The position numbers were made by a program, and so were the translations under genes. A DNA stretch of 64,000 nucleotides from Actinomadura macrotermitis (GTDB lineage: Bacteria; Actinomycetota; Actinomycetes; Streptosporangiales; Streptosporangiaceae). The DNA is taken from contig NZ_WEGH01000004.1 in NCBI RefSeq assembly GCF_009604375.1, positions 434,001 through 498,000 on the forward strand. The letters run 5' to 3'. Below, piece after piece: positions 41,573 to 49,181 of this stretch. Below the pieces are notes generated by a model. The model did no database searches and was not told the DNA's origin. It saw only the letters and a list, made by a program, of their open reading frames with translations. The stretch's first letter is position 1. The number at the start of each line of letters is the position of its first letter.

Positions 41573-41782
41573 GTGATCCTCGTCCTGGCCTCGATCATCG
41601 CCGTGTTCCTCGGCGGCATCATCTGCGGCATCTTCGCGATGCTGGTCATCGGCATCCACGCCGAGGAGCGCCGCATCACCCGGGCCGGCACCGGTCCCAC
41701 CCGTACCGGCGCGATCTCCCGCCGCGTGCTGAGCACGCAGACGTGCGACGACCTGCCCGAGCGCGTCAAGGCGGGACGGTGA
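41573..41782 (+). CDS. Small membrane protein of the integrative element
   Basis: The 69-aa product starts at a GTG after GAAAGAGGTGAT. It has one N-terminal membrane helix (ILVLASIIAVFLGGIICGIFAMLVIGI) and a hydrophilic tail. Small membrane proteins in front of the tra gene are typical of AICEs, where Spd proteins help plasmid spread along mycelium; equivalence is inference. Confidence 0.65.
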   Translation: MILVLASIIAVFLGGIICGIFAMLVIGIHAEERRITRAGTGPTRTGAISRRVLSTQTCDDLPERVKAGR

Positions 41783-41784
41783 CC

Positions 41785-41931
41785 ATGCGCATGCCCCGCA
41801 TCGTCACCGCGATGTCCTGCCCGTGCGGCGCCCGTGTCGAGGCCGGGAGCGCGCGCTGCCGCAAGTGCCGGGCCCGTGCCCGCTGGCGGCGGCGCCGCGC
41901 CGGCTCGCGCTTCCCGGACCTCTGGTCCTGA
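41785..41931 (+). CDS. Small zinc-ribbon-like protein
   Basis: The 48-aa Arg-rich product contains CPCGARVEAGSARCRKC, a CxC...CxxC pattern that could bind zinc, followed by a very basic stretch. It starts two bases after the preceding stop, in the same operon. No named family. Confidence 0.55.
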   Translation: MRMPRIVTAMSCPCGARVEAGSARCRKCRARARWRRRRAGSRFPDLWS

Positions 41932-41945
41932 AGGGCGGGCACCTC

Positions 41946-42134
41946 ATGACCGTCTCGGTTCCGCTGGTGGTGATCCTCGGCGCGGTCGTCTGGGTCGCCT
42001 GGAGGTACATGGGCCTACGTGCCTGGCACGTGTTCGTGTGCCTGCTGTTCGGGTTCTTCCTCGCCGCCACCAGCTTCGCCCCCGACATCCGCCGGACCGT
42101 GACCGGCGTCATCAGCCTCTTCGCCAAGCACTGA
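41946..42134 (+). CDS. Small two-helix membrane protein of the integrative element
   Basis: The 62-aa product has two hydrophobic segments (VPLVVILGAVVWVAWRYM and HVFVCLLFGFFLAATSF) and a basic tail. It lies between the zinc-ribbon-like ORF and the 114-aa ORF in the putative transfer operon. Possibly Spd-like. Confidence 0.6.
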   Translation: MTVSVPLVVILGAVVWVAWRYMGLRAWHVFVCLLFGFFLAATSFAPDIRRTVTGVISLFAKH

Positions 42135-42164
42135 CACGCCCCCGACCGAAGGGAGGGATGCCCA

Positions 42165-42509
42165 GTGCCCCACGTTCCGCACACGTCCAAGATCGATATT
42201 CAGGAGGTCCGCAGCAAGAACCTCGCCGCCCGCGAAATCGTCGCCGCCCTGTCCAACACCCTGCCCAACCTCGCCGAGCTGTGGCTTCGCCTCAACGCCG
42301 CGCTCTCCGACGTCCCCGCGCTCCTCAACGAGATCAAGGGGTTGCGCGCCGAGTTGTTCAAGGCCCGCCGCACCCGTGCGAACCTGGCAGCCGCCGCCCG
42401 CGCCACGCTCAGCGCCCACCATGACGGCGAGCCGGACCCTCTCTACTACCTGCGTGACGAACTGCGCGCGCAGGGGCTCTTGCCTCCTGGCCCGTGGGGG
42501 CGCTCGTGA
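42165..42509 (+). CDS. Helical protein upstream of the FtsK-like gene
   Basis: The 114-aa product starts at a GTG and is mostly helical (LAAREIVAALSNTLPNLAELWLRLNAALSDVPALLNEIKGLRAELFKARR), with a coiled-coil-like stretch. Its stop overlaps the GTG start of the translocase gene (GTGA), so the two are translationally coupled. Function unknown; probably an accessory transfer protein. Confidence 0.65.
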   Translation: MPHVPHTSKIDIQEVRSKNLAAREIVAALSNTLPNLAELWLRLNAALSDVPALLNEIKGLRAELFKARRTRANLAAAARATLSAHHDGEPDPLYYLRDELRAQGLLPPGPWGRS

Positions 42510-44311
42510 CCAGGGGACGCCAGATGCGGCGGCATGCCCGCAAGATGCGCCGTCACGGGCTTCAGCCGATGATCGTCATCAACAACGATGACGCGCTGCC
42601 CGATCTCGCCGCCGTTCTCATCGGCCGCGCGCTGTGGCGGTACCGGTCCGAACTCGCCCCTCCCTACTTCGCGGTCACCCTCGCGCTCGGGGGCGCGGTC
42701 CTGCACATCACCAACCCGCAGTGGTGGCCGTACCTGCTCACCGTCGCCACCGTGACCGCGTGGGCGCTCGCGCTGTTCGGCGAACGGCTCGGGCTCGCAC
42801 GGCACGGTGAACGCCTCTACGCGGCTCTGGTGGCCATGAGCGCCGGCTCATGGCTCGCCGCCGCTACCGCTCTGGGCATCGCCCACGGTCCGCTCCTCCA
42901 GGTGCTCATCGGCGGATGCATCGTCCTGGCCGTGCCATGGTGGGCGCACCGACGACGGCGCGCCAAGGTCCGCGTCGATCGGCAGATGGCGGCATGGCCG
43001 GAGATCGCACAGTCGATCGGGCTGAGCGGCTCGCGTGTCCAGTCCGCGCTCGTGGACGTGTGGGGATGGCGTGCCCGTTTCGCTCTCGCGCGTGGTCAGA
43101 CCATCCAGGACGTCATCGGCAAGGTGCCTGCGATCGAGTCGGCCCTCGGCACGTTCCGGGGCGCGGTACGCGTCTACCCCACCCGTGACGACAAGGCCAA
43201 CCGCTTCGAGTTGCGCGTTCTCAACACCGACCCGCACGCCGATGCGATCCCCTGGCCCGGACCGTCGGTCACGTCCATCGGCGACCCGATCGACCTCGGA
43301 CCGTTCGAGGACGCCACGGCAGCCCGTGTCCTGTTCCTGCGCCGTCACGGCCTCATCGGCGGTGTGGCCGGCTCAGGCAAGAGCGGCGGCATCAACGTCC
43401 TGATGGGCAACCTCACCGCATGCCCCGACGTGGTCATCTGGGCCATCGACCTCAAGCGCGGCATGGAACTCCAGCCGTGGGCATCCTGCATCGATCGTCT
43501 CGCCACCACACCCGAACAGGCCCGAACCCTTCTGCGTGATGCTGTGGCCGTCCTGGAGGCCCGTGCGGCCTCGCTGGCAGCGCAGGGACGGCGGGTGTGG
43601 GAGCCGAAGCCGGACATGCCCGCGCTCGTGCTCGTCATCGATGAGTTCGCCGAACTCGCCGAGGACGCACCCGAGAGCGCTGCCGACACGGACTCGATCG
43701 CACGTCGCGGACGGGCCGTCGCCGTCACCCTCATCGCCGCAACCCAGCGACCGACACAGAAGGCCATGGGCAAGGGCGCGGTGCGCTCGCAGATGGACGT
43801 ACGAGTCAGCTTCCGCGTCCGTGAGCGCAAGGACGTCGATCTCATCCTCGGACAGGGCATGCTCAACGCCGGATGGCACGCGCACACCCTCAACGCCCCC
43901 GGCAAGTTCCTGCTCTCGGCACCCGAGCACGACACGCCCCGCCGCGCCCGCGCCTACCTGCTCGCCGATGAGACTGTCGCGCGCACCGCGCAGCAGCACG
44001 CGGGCATACGGCCGAGCCTCGATCAGGTCTCGCTCACGGCGATCGAGGAGGCCCAAGCCGGTCTGCCCGTGGTGACCGCCGAGCCGACACCCGCGCAGCC
44101 GGCCACCCCGTTGGCTAACGGCCCCGAGACGATCCTGTGGGACATGCTCACCTGCGCCCCTGACGAGGGAACCCCCGTCCCGCTCCTCGTCAAGGCGACC
44201 GGCATGAGCCGCCCGTGGACCTACCAGCGACTCCGCGAACTCACCGATGCCGGACGCGTCACCCAGGTCACCCGAGGACGGTGGCGCGCCAAGAACGACC
44301 ACTCTCAGTGA
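42506..44311 (+). CDS. FtsK/SpoIIIE-domain DNA translocase (Tra protein of the AICE)
   Basis: The 601-aa protein has two or more N-terminal membrane helices (FAVTLALGGAVLHI; LLTVATVTAWALALFG; LQVLIGGCIVLAVPWW) and a cytoplasmic motor domain: Walker A GVAGSGKSGG at about 286, Walker B LVLVIDEFAELAED and ATQRPTQKAMGKGAVRSQMDVRVSFRV. The C-terminal end is a winged-helix-like domain (LLVKATGMSRPWTYQRLRELTDAGRV), where TraB-type proteins bind clt repeats. Such proteins move double-stranded DNA between mycelia. I chose GTG 42506, coupled to the upstream stop. Confidence 0.9.
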   Translation: MTRGRQMRRHARKMRRHGLQPMIVINNDDALPDLAAVLIGRALWRYRSELAPPYFAVTLALGGAVLHITNPQWWPYLLTVATVTAWALALFGERLGLARHGERLYAALVAMSAGSWLAAATALGIAHGPLLQVLIGGCIVLAVPWWAHRRRRAKVRVDRQMAAWPEIAQSIGLSGSRVQSALVDVWGWRARFALARGQTIQDVIGKVPAIESALGTFRGAVRVYPTRDDKANRFELRVLNTDPHADAIPWPGPSVTSIGDPIDLGPFEDATAARVLFLRRHGLIGGVAGSGKSGGINVLMGNLTACPDVVIWAIDLKRGMELQPWASCIDRLATTPEQARTLLRDAVAVLEARAASLAAQGRRVWEPKPDMPALVLVIDEFAELAEDAPESAADTDSIARRGRAVAVTLIAATQRPTQKAMGKGAVRSQMDVRVSFRVRERKDVDLILGQGMLNAGWHAHTLNAPGKFLLSAPEHDTPRRARAYLLADETVARTAQQHAGIRPSLDQVSLTAIEEAQAGLPVVTAEPTPAQPATPLANGPETILWDMLTCAPDEGTPVPLLVKATGMSRPWTYQRLRELTDAGRVTQVTRGRWRAKNDHSQ

Positions 44312-44314
44312 CTC

Positions 44315-44379
44315 GTCTACGTCTTCGTCTACGCGCACGCCTGCATATATGGCGGATAGACGCGCCGTAGACGAAGACG
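44315..44379. repeat. Hexamer repeats and 14-bp inverted repeat between tra and xis
   Basis: GTCTAC-GTCTTC-GTCTAC (44315-44332) is a tandem hexamer series. CGTCTTCGTCTACG (44320-44333) is exactly inverted as CGTAGACGAAGACG (44366-44379) across a 32-bp spacer containing CATATATGG. It lies where a rep gene is usually found. It may be a clt-like site, an operator or a terminator. Confidence 0.75.
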
Positions 44380-44465
44380 CAAATAATCACCCACCGTGAC
44401 GAACGGAGATGATCGCCACGCCCTACGCGAACCCCGAGAACACTCGGGAGGACAAGGAGGTGAGC

Positions 44466-44636
44466 GTGCAGGCGTACACCGTCGAACAGGTCGCCGAAAC
44501 CCTCCAGATCGGACGCGACAAGGTCTACGGGCTCATCCGGACCGGCCACCTTCGCAGCATCAAGATCGGCAAGCTGCGCCGGATCACCGATCGGCAGCTC
44601 GCCGAGTTCATCGCTTCCCTCGAAGAGAAGCGCTGA
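44466..44636 (+). CDS. xis: Excisionase-family (MerR-type HTH) protein
   Basis: The 56-aa product is a single HTH_17 domain: YTVEQVAETLQIGRDKVYGLIRTGHLRSIKIGKLRRITDRQLAEFIASL. AAGGAGG lies five bases before the GTG at 44466. Proteins of this type bind att sites and steer the integrase to excision. It is 308 bp upstream of the integrase start. Confidence 0.88.
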   Translation: MQAYTVEQVAETLQIGRDKVYGLIRTGHLRSIKIGKLRRITDRQLAEFIASLEEKR

Positions 44637-44640
44637 CGTC

Positions 44641-44667
44641 GTAGAACGCCGTGCTACGTTGTTCTAC
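44641..44667. promoter_or_regulatory. Inverted repeat GTAGAAC-N13-GTTCTAC
   Basis: Seven-base perfect arms lie directly after the xis stop and 124 bp upstream of the RHH gene. It could be an operator for the RHH protein or the leader of the RHH-int transcript. Confidence 0.45.
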
Positions 44668-44790
44668 AGATACCTCGGGGTGCGCCCCGCCGGGGAAGGC
44701 CCCGAGGTCCGCTTCTTGATAACTCCATCGACGCGAGCGCGCTCTCAACTCGGCAGACTCATCCCACACCGATCGAGAGGAGACGCTCAC

Positions 44791-44967
44791 ATGGCCGACG
44801 ACAAGACCACCCTGCCACCGGTACGCGTGGACAAGGCGTTCAAGGACCGCCTCGCCGCGTACGCCGAGACGCAGGAACGCGACGTGTCATGGGTCATCAG
44901 GAAAGCGATCAAGGAGTACCTCGACCGGCACGAGGAGCCATCCCTTGGCGAAGATCCTGATCGGTAA
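44791..44967 (+). CDS. Ribbon-helix-helix (CopG-like) DNA-binding protein
   Basis: The 58-aa product reads VRVDKAFKDRLAAYAETQERDVSWVIRKAIKEYLDRHE, a one-strand two-helix RHH domain. GAGAGGAGA precedes the ATG. It overlaps the integrase start by 23 bp, so it is probably an autoregulator of integrase expression, perhaps through the inverted repeat at 44641. Confidence 0.75.
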   Translation: MADDKTTLPPVRVDKAFKDRLAAYAETQERDVSWVIRKAIKEYLDRHEEPSLGEDPDR

Positions 44968-46090
44968 GTACGAGGGGTCGATCTACAAGGAGGGCAACGG
45001 TTACACCGGCGCCCTTGAACTCGGGTTCGGCCCCAACGGCAAGCGCAAGCGACTCAAGAGGAAGGGGCGCACCAAGACCGACGTCACAGACAAGCTCAAG
45101 AAGGCCGTCGACGACCTTGAGAAGGGAGTGAAGCCCGACCCGCACTACTACGTGCGGAACGCGGCCGGCGACTTCCTCACCGCCATCTCCAAGAGCGGCA
45201 AGGCACCCAACACGATCGAGACCTACCGTTCCCTCATCGACAACCAGCTCATCCCGTTCATCGGCGGGATCCGCCTGGAGGACCTCACAGCGGACAACGT
45301 CGAGACCTGGCTCAACGGCAGGGCGGAACACCTCACCTCGTCCTCGTTGGGCATCGTCCACAACATCCTCCAGCGAGCCATCCGGCGAGCGGCACGGCAT
45401 GACAAGGTCGGCCGGAACGTCGCCGAACTGGTGGACACGCCAGAGGGCAAGCCCGGCCGGCCGTCACGCTCGCTCTCCCTGGAGCAGGCGAAGGCGGTCC
45501 TCGCAGAGGCCGCCAAGCCCGAGCACCGGCTCGGGGCGTACGTGGTCCTCGCGATCGTCTCGGGTCTCCGCACGGAGGAACTGCGCACGCTCAAGTGGAG
45601 CGCCGTGGACCTCGATACGGCGACCGTCTACGTCCTGCGCGCCGACCGGCACAAGGGCGAGACCAAGACGGCGCTCAGCCGCCGAGGACTCGGCATCGCC
45701 GACATGGCGATAGAGGCGCTCCGCAGCCTCAAGAAGAGACAGGCTGCGGAGCGCCTCAAGGCGGGCGAGCAGTACGAGGATCACGACCTTGTGTTCTGCC
45801 ACGAGACCGGGGCGCCGTACACCGCACAGCAGGTACGTCTCCGGTTCCGCAAGGTCCTGAGCGCGGCGGGACTGAACGCCGAGGAGTGGTGTCCGCGCGA
45901 GTTGCGGCACACCTTCGTGTCCATCATGAGCGACCACGGCGTTCCGCTTGAGAAGATCAGCGATCTTGTCGGACACAAGGACACGACGACCACGCGCACG
46001 GTCTACCGCCACCAGCTTCGCCCTGAGATCCGCGAGGGTGCGGAGCACATGAACGACATCTTCGGGAGCAAGGCCGACAAGTCCGCGTAG
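44945..46090 (+). CDS. int: Tyrosine-family site-specific integrase
   Basis: The 381-aa protein has an N-terminal arm-binding segment, a SAM-like core-binding domain (PNTIETYRSLIDNQLIPFIGGIRLEDLTADNVETWLN) and a catalytic domain with Arg209 (VSGLRTEELRTLKW), PRELRHTFVSIM (Arg in the usual first His position, as in several actinomycete integrases), LVGHKDT and the nucleophile Tyr354 (RTVYRH). The start is TTG at 44945 inside the RHH gene. It inserts and, with Xis, excises the element. Confidence 0.92.
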   Translation: MAKILIGKYEGSIYKEGNGYTGALELGFGPNGKRKRLKRKGRTKTDVTDKLKKAVDDLEKGVKPDPHYYVRNAAGDFLTAISKSGKAPNTIETYRSLIDNQLIPFIGGIRLEDLTADNVETWLNGRAEHLTSSSLGIVHNILQRAIRRAARHDKVGRNVAELVDTPEGKPGRPSRSLSLEQAKAVLAEAAKPEHRLGAYVVLAIVSGLRTEELRTLKWSAVDLDTATVYVLRADRHKGETKTALSRRGLGIADMAIEALRSLKKRQAAERLKAGEQYEDHDLVFCHETGAPYTAQQVRLRFRKVLSAAGLNAEEWCPRELRHTFVSIMSDHGVPLEKISDLVGHKDTTTTRTVYRHQLRPEIREGAEHMNDIFGSKADKSA

Positions 46091-46095
46091 GCGCG

Positions 46096-46115
46096 TGGCT
46101 CCCCGATCGGCTCCC
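46096..46115. repeat. Candidate right att-associated repeat
   Basis: TGGCTCCCCG (46096-46105) and TCGGCTCCC (46107-46115) follow the integrase stop by 5 bp and match the block at 33894-33914. AICE attP sites usually lie next to int. Confidence 0.4.
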
Positions 46116-46162
46116 CGGACGAGCCCCATTCTTTCCCTCACCAGGATCGCCACAAGATCGAT

Positions 46163-46193
46163 CCCTGAGCCGCGTTTAAGGCGGGGTTCAGGG
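46163..46193. terminator. Bidirectional hairpin between int and the PPOX gene
   Basis: CCCTGA-g-CCGC-gtttaag-GCGG-ggt-TCAGGG forms a nested stem between two convergent genes. Terminator by position. Confidence 0.5.
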
Positions 46194-46199
46194 GCGGCG

Positions 46200-46679
46200 C
46201 TACTCGTCGGAGCGCCAGATGCGGCTGCGCAGGTCGCGCCCGCGGATGACCTGCACCCGCCAGGGGCGCAGCCGCAGGACGTGCAGCTTGGGGTCGTCCG
46301 GGCCGCTCCAGAAGTTGCCGAGCGGATACCCGGCTCCGGGCGGGCTGCCGCCTTCGTACAGGTTCCAGACGTGCTTGCGGAGTCCCGGGTCGTCCTCCCA
46401 GGTGGCGACAGTGTCCACGGCCACCGCGTTCTGCCGGGGCGTCCAGTAGGAGAACGTCGCGTGCGGGTTGCCGGCGAGGTGGGCCGCCTTGACGGGGGTG
46501 CGGTAGGTGGCGAGCCAGCCGGTCAGGCCGTCGCCGGTCCGCTCCCATACCGGGATGAGGACACGGGCGCGGGGGCGGCCCTTGGTGTCGACGGTCGTCA
46601 TCGTCGCGTAGTTGATGGAGCCGACGTAGGCGTCGAACTCCTCGGCGAGGTCGGCGAAGTCGCGGACGAAATCGGTCAT
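46200..46679 (-). CDS. Pyridoxamine 5'-phosphate oxidase family (PPOX-class) protein
   Basis: The 159-aa split-barrel protein has INYATMTTVDTKGRPRARVLIPVWE at the N-terminus and a long loop with HATFSYWTPRQNAVAVDTVATWEDDP. Actinobacterial members bind FMN or F420. It follows the MFS transporter gene by one base on the same strand, so it is probably expressed from the same HxlR-controlled promoter. The substrate is unknown. Confidence 0.8.
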   Translation of the reverse strand: MTDFVRDFADLAEEFDAYVGSINYATMTTVDTKGRPRARVLIPVWERTGDGLTGWLATYRTPVKAAHLAGNPHATFSYWTPRQNAVAVDTVATWEDDPGLRKHVWNLYEGGSPPGAGYPLGNFWSGPDDPKLHVLRLRPWRVQVIRGRDLRSRIWRSDE

Positions 46680-46680
46680 G

Positions 46681-48096
46681 TCAGGCTCCGATCGGCTGGG
46701 TCTCGGGGGCGGCGGCGGATTCGGGGGCGGGGCGGCGGCGCAGGCCGGTCGCGACGGCGGCGGCACCGAGCAGGGCCGTGGCGATGGGGACGAGCAGCGC
46801 GGTGCGCACCCCGGTCAGGCCGCCGCCCGCGGCGACGACCACGGCCGTCGCCGCCGACAGGCCGAGCGCGGTGCCGAACTGCATCGAGGTGTAGAGCAGG
46901 CCGCCCGCCAGGCCCTGCTCGTCCTCGGCGACGCCCTCGGTCGCGGCCATCGTCAGCGGGCCGTAGGCCAGCGCGAACGCCAGCCCGATGAGCAGCATCG
47001 TGGGGAACATCGCCGCGTAGGCGGTGTCGATGCCGACGGGCAGGAACAGCGCGTACGCCGCCACCGCCAGCAGGGTGCCGCCGAACAGCACCCGCAGGTT
47101 GCCGAACCGGCCGACCAGGCGCGGGGTGAGCGTCGGCGCCAGCACCGTGTCGATGCCCGCGACGAGCAGCGCCAGGCCGGTCTGCAGCGGCGTCCAGCCC
47201 CGGACCTCCTGGAGGTAGAGCGTGGCGAGGAACTGGAAGCCGGCGAAGGACGCCAGGAACAGCATCGCGGCGGCGTCGGTGCGGACCAGCCGCGCCGACC
47301 GCAGGATCCCCGGCCGCACCAGCGGCTGCGGGGAGCGGCGCTCGATCGCGGCGAACAGCACCAGCAGCGCCGGGCCGAGCACGAGCAGCGCCGCCGTCAG
47401 CGCCGGTCCCCGCTCCGGGTGCTCCAGGCGGACGATCCCGTACACCAGCGCGAGCATCGCCCCGGTGATGGTGAACGCGCCGGGCAGGTCGAACCGGCCG
47501 GTGCGCGGCACGCGGGGCTCGGCGGGCAGCAGCGTCACCGCGCCGATCAGGATCAGCGACGCCAGCACGACCGGCCCGAAGAACACCCACCGCCAGCCGA
47601 GGCCGGCGAGCAGGCCGCCCGCGACGACGCCGAGCGAGAACCCGCCCGCGGCCAGGCCGGCGTAGACGCCGAGCGCCTTGGTCCGCAGCGGCCCCTCGGG
47701 GAACGCGGCGGTGAGCAGCGCCAGCCCGGCCGGCGCCATAAAGGCCGACGCGACGCCGGTGACGAACCGGGCGATCAGCAGCATCCACCCCTCGGCCGCC
47801 AGGCCGCCGAGGCCGGAGAAGGCGACGAAGACGCCGAGCCAGAACACGAAGGTGCGGCGGCGGCCGAGCAGGTCGGCGGCCCGCCCGCCGAGCAGCATGA
47901 AGCCGCCGTAGCCGAGCACGTAGGCGCTGACGACGCCGCTCAGCATCCCGGTGGACAGGCCGAGGTCGGCCCGGATCGAGGGCAGCGCGACGTTGATCAT
48001 CGCGATGTCGATGCCCTCCAGGAACACGGCGCCGCCGAGGACGGCGAGCACGGCCCAGGCGCGTCCGGCGGCCCGGTCCTGCATGGTGGTGGACAC
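46681..48096 (-). CDS. MFS drug exporter (DHA2-like, about 14 helices)
   Basis: The 471-aa protein begins RAWAVLAVLGGAVFLEGIDIAMINVALPSIRADLGLS, the typical DHA2 N-terminus. It has the motif A loop GGRAADLLGRRRTF and motif C-like VYAGLAAGGFSLGVVAGGLLA. About 14 membrane segments are predicted. GTG start after AAAGGAGA. It diverges from an HxlR regulator with a strong inverted repeat in the spacer, so it is probably induced by a compound that also affects HxlR. Exported substrate unknown. Confidence 0.9.
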   Translation of the reverse strand: MSTTMQDRAAGRAWAVLAVLGGAVFLEGIDIAMINVALPSIRADLGLSTGMLSGVVSAYVLGYGGFMLLGGRAADLLGRRRTFVFWLGVFVAFSGLGGLAAEGWMLLIARFVTGVASAFMAPAGLALLTAAFPEGPLRTKALGVYAGLAAGGFSLGVVAGGLLAGLGWRWVFFGPVVLASLILIGAVTLLPAEPRVPRTGRFDLPGAFTITGAMLALVYGIVRLEHPERGPALTAALLVLGPALLVLFAAIERRSPQPLVRPGILRSARLVRTDAAAMLFLASFAGFQFLATLYLQEVRGWTPLQTGLALLVAGIDTVLAPTLTPRLVGRFGNLRVLFGGTLLAVAAYALFLPVGIDTAYAAMFPTMLLIGLAFALAYGPLTMAATEGVAEDEQGLAGGLLYTSMQFGTALGLSAATAVVVAAGGGLTGVRTALLVPIATALLGAAAVATGLRRRPAPESAAAPETQPIGA

Positions 48097-48140
48097 AGGT
48101 CCTCTCCTTTACGGGGACGGAGGGACCGGTGACCCTGATG

Positions 48141-48169
48141 GGGGCCGGTTCCCTCTTGTAACCGGCCCC
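48141..48169. promoter_or_regulatory. Inverted repeat GGGGCCGGTT-N9-AACCGGCCCC, candidate HxlR operator
   Basis: Perfect 10-bp arms lie midway in the spacer between the MFS and HxlR genes, placed to repress both promoters. Confidence 0.65.
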
Positions 48170-48192
48170 ATCGTCAGACACCATCGGTGACC

Positions 48193-48690
48193 ATGGAAGA
48201 CGGAACATCGACGTCACCCGGTTACCGCTGTGATACCGCCCCCGGCCAGGACGGTTTCGACTACGCGCACTGGGACGCCCGGGAGGACTGCGAGGTCCGG
48301 CAGATCCTGGACCGGATCGCCGACAAGTGGTCGCTGCTGGTCATCGCGCTGCTGGAGCGGCGGTGCCTGCGGTTCACCGAGCTGCTGCGCATGATCGACG
48401 GCGTCAGCCAGCGGATGCTCACCCGCACGCTGCGGCATCTGGAGCGCGACGGCCTCGTCCGCCGCACCGTGCACCCGACGGTGCCGCCCCGGGTCGACTA
48501 CGAGCTGACCGGGCTCGGCGCGACGCTGCACACCACGATCAAGGCGCTCGTCACCTGGACCGAGGAGCACCAGGCGCAGATCGCCAGGGCCCGCGCCGAC
48601 TACGACCTGCGCGCCGCCGCCGAGCAGGCCGAGGCCGAGCGCGCCGCCGCCGACCGCGAGGAGCTCGCGCGCCTGCTCCGTCCCCGCTGA
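48193..48690 (+). CDS. HxlR-family transcriptional regulator
   Basis: The 165-aa protein has the HxlR winged HTH: CEVRQILDRIADKWSLLVIALLERRCLRFTELLRMIDGVSQRMLTRTLRHLERDGLVRRTVHPTVPPRVDYELT, with a Cys just before the HTH as in redox- or electrophile-sensing members. A Glu/Ala-rich C-terminal helix follows. GTG 48187 is an alternative start. It probably represses the divergent MFS-PPOX operon. Confidence 0.9.
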   Translation: MEDGTSTSPGYRCDTAPGQDGFDYAHWDAREDCEVRQILDRIADKWSLLVIALLERRCLRFTELLRMIDGVSQRMLTRTLRHLERDGLVRRTVHPTVPPRVDYELTGLGATLHTTIKALVTWTEEHQAQIARARADYDLRAAAEQAEAERAAADREELARLLRPR

Positions 48691-48697
48691 GGCGGCG

Positions 48698-49069
48698 CTA
48701 AAGGAGCCACAGGAGGCAGACGCCGCCGCCGATGACCAGCAGGGTGCACAGCACCCCGCTCAGGGCGGCGGCGCTGCGGCGCTTCTTGCGGCGCCTGCGC
48801 GGAGACGCGAAGTCCTTGCGGATGGACGGGAACGCCGCGGGGGCCGGGCGGGCGGGTTCGGGGAAAGGACGCACGGTCTGGACGGCGGCGGGGGCGGGGG
48901 CGGTGTCGGCCCAGCCGAAGACGCGGCTGTCGCCGGGGGTGTGCGCGGGGTCGAGCGCGTCGGGGCCCGGGAACCAGACCGAGGAGCCGTCGTTGGCCGG
49001 GCCGAAGACCGGCGTGAGCGGCTCGACCTCGCCGTCCGCCGGGGAATCGTCGCTGTGCCATCCGCTCAC
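48698..49069 (-). CDS. Tail-anchored small membrane protein
   Basis: The 123-aa product has an acidic, Pro-rich N-terminal region, a basic stretch (RRRRKKRR) and a C-terminal hydrophobic segment (SGVLCTLLVIGGGVCLLWLL) that ends the protein. It is likely anchored with the N-terminus in the cytoplasm. GTG start. No known family. Confidence 0.65.
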   Translation of the reverse strand: MSGWHSDDSPADGEVEPLTPVFGPANDGSSVWFPGPDALDPAHTPGDSRVFGWADTAPAPAAVQTVRPFPEPARPAPAAFPSIRKDFASPRRRRKKRRSAAALSGVLCTLLVIGGGVCLLWLL

Positions 49070-49181
49070 GGCGCCTCGTTTCGCAGCTCACCGCCCGTCG
49101 GTCGCACCGTACAACGAAAGATCCGCCAAGATCTTGGCCGCGGGCGATGAATTCCGCGGCCCCGGGGAATCGGTACCGGAC

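Larger units (their letters stand above)
33894..46115. mobile_element. Putative actinomycete integrative and conjugative element (AICE), about 12.2 kb
   Basis: From right to left the segment carries a tyrosine integrase, an RHH protein, a MerR-type excisionase, an FtsK/SpoIIIE-type DNA translocase (Tra), four small AICE-type ORFs, a NUDIX gene (compare the Pif immunity protein of pSAM2), GntR and XRE regulators and a low-GC cargo. This is the known AICE layout except that no Rep/primase gene is present. The proposed limits are matching GGCTCCC-type repeats at 33894 and 46096, and both limits are uncertain. GC content drops compared with the flanks, most sharply at 36.8-40.1 kb. Confidence 0.7.
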
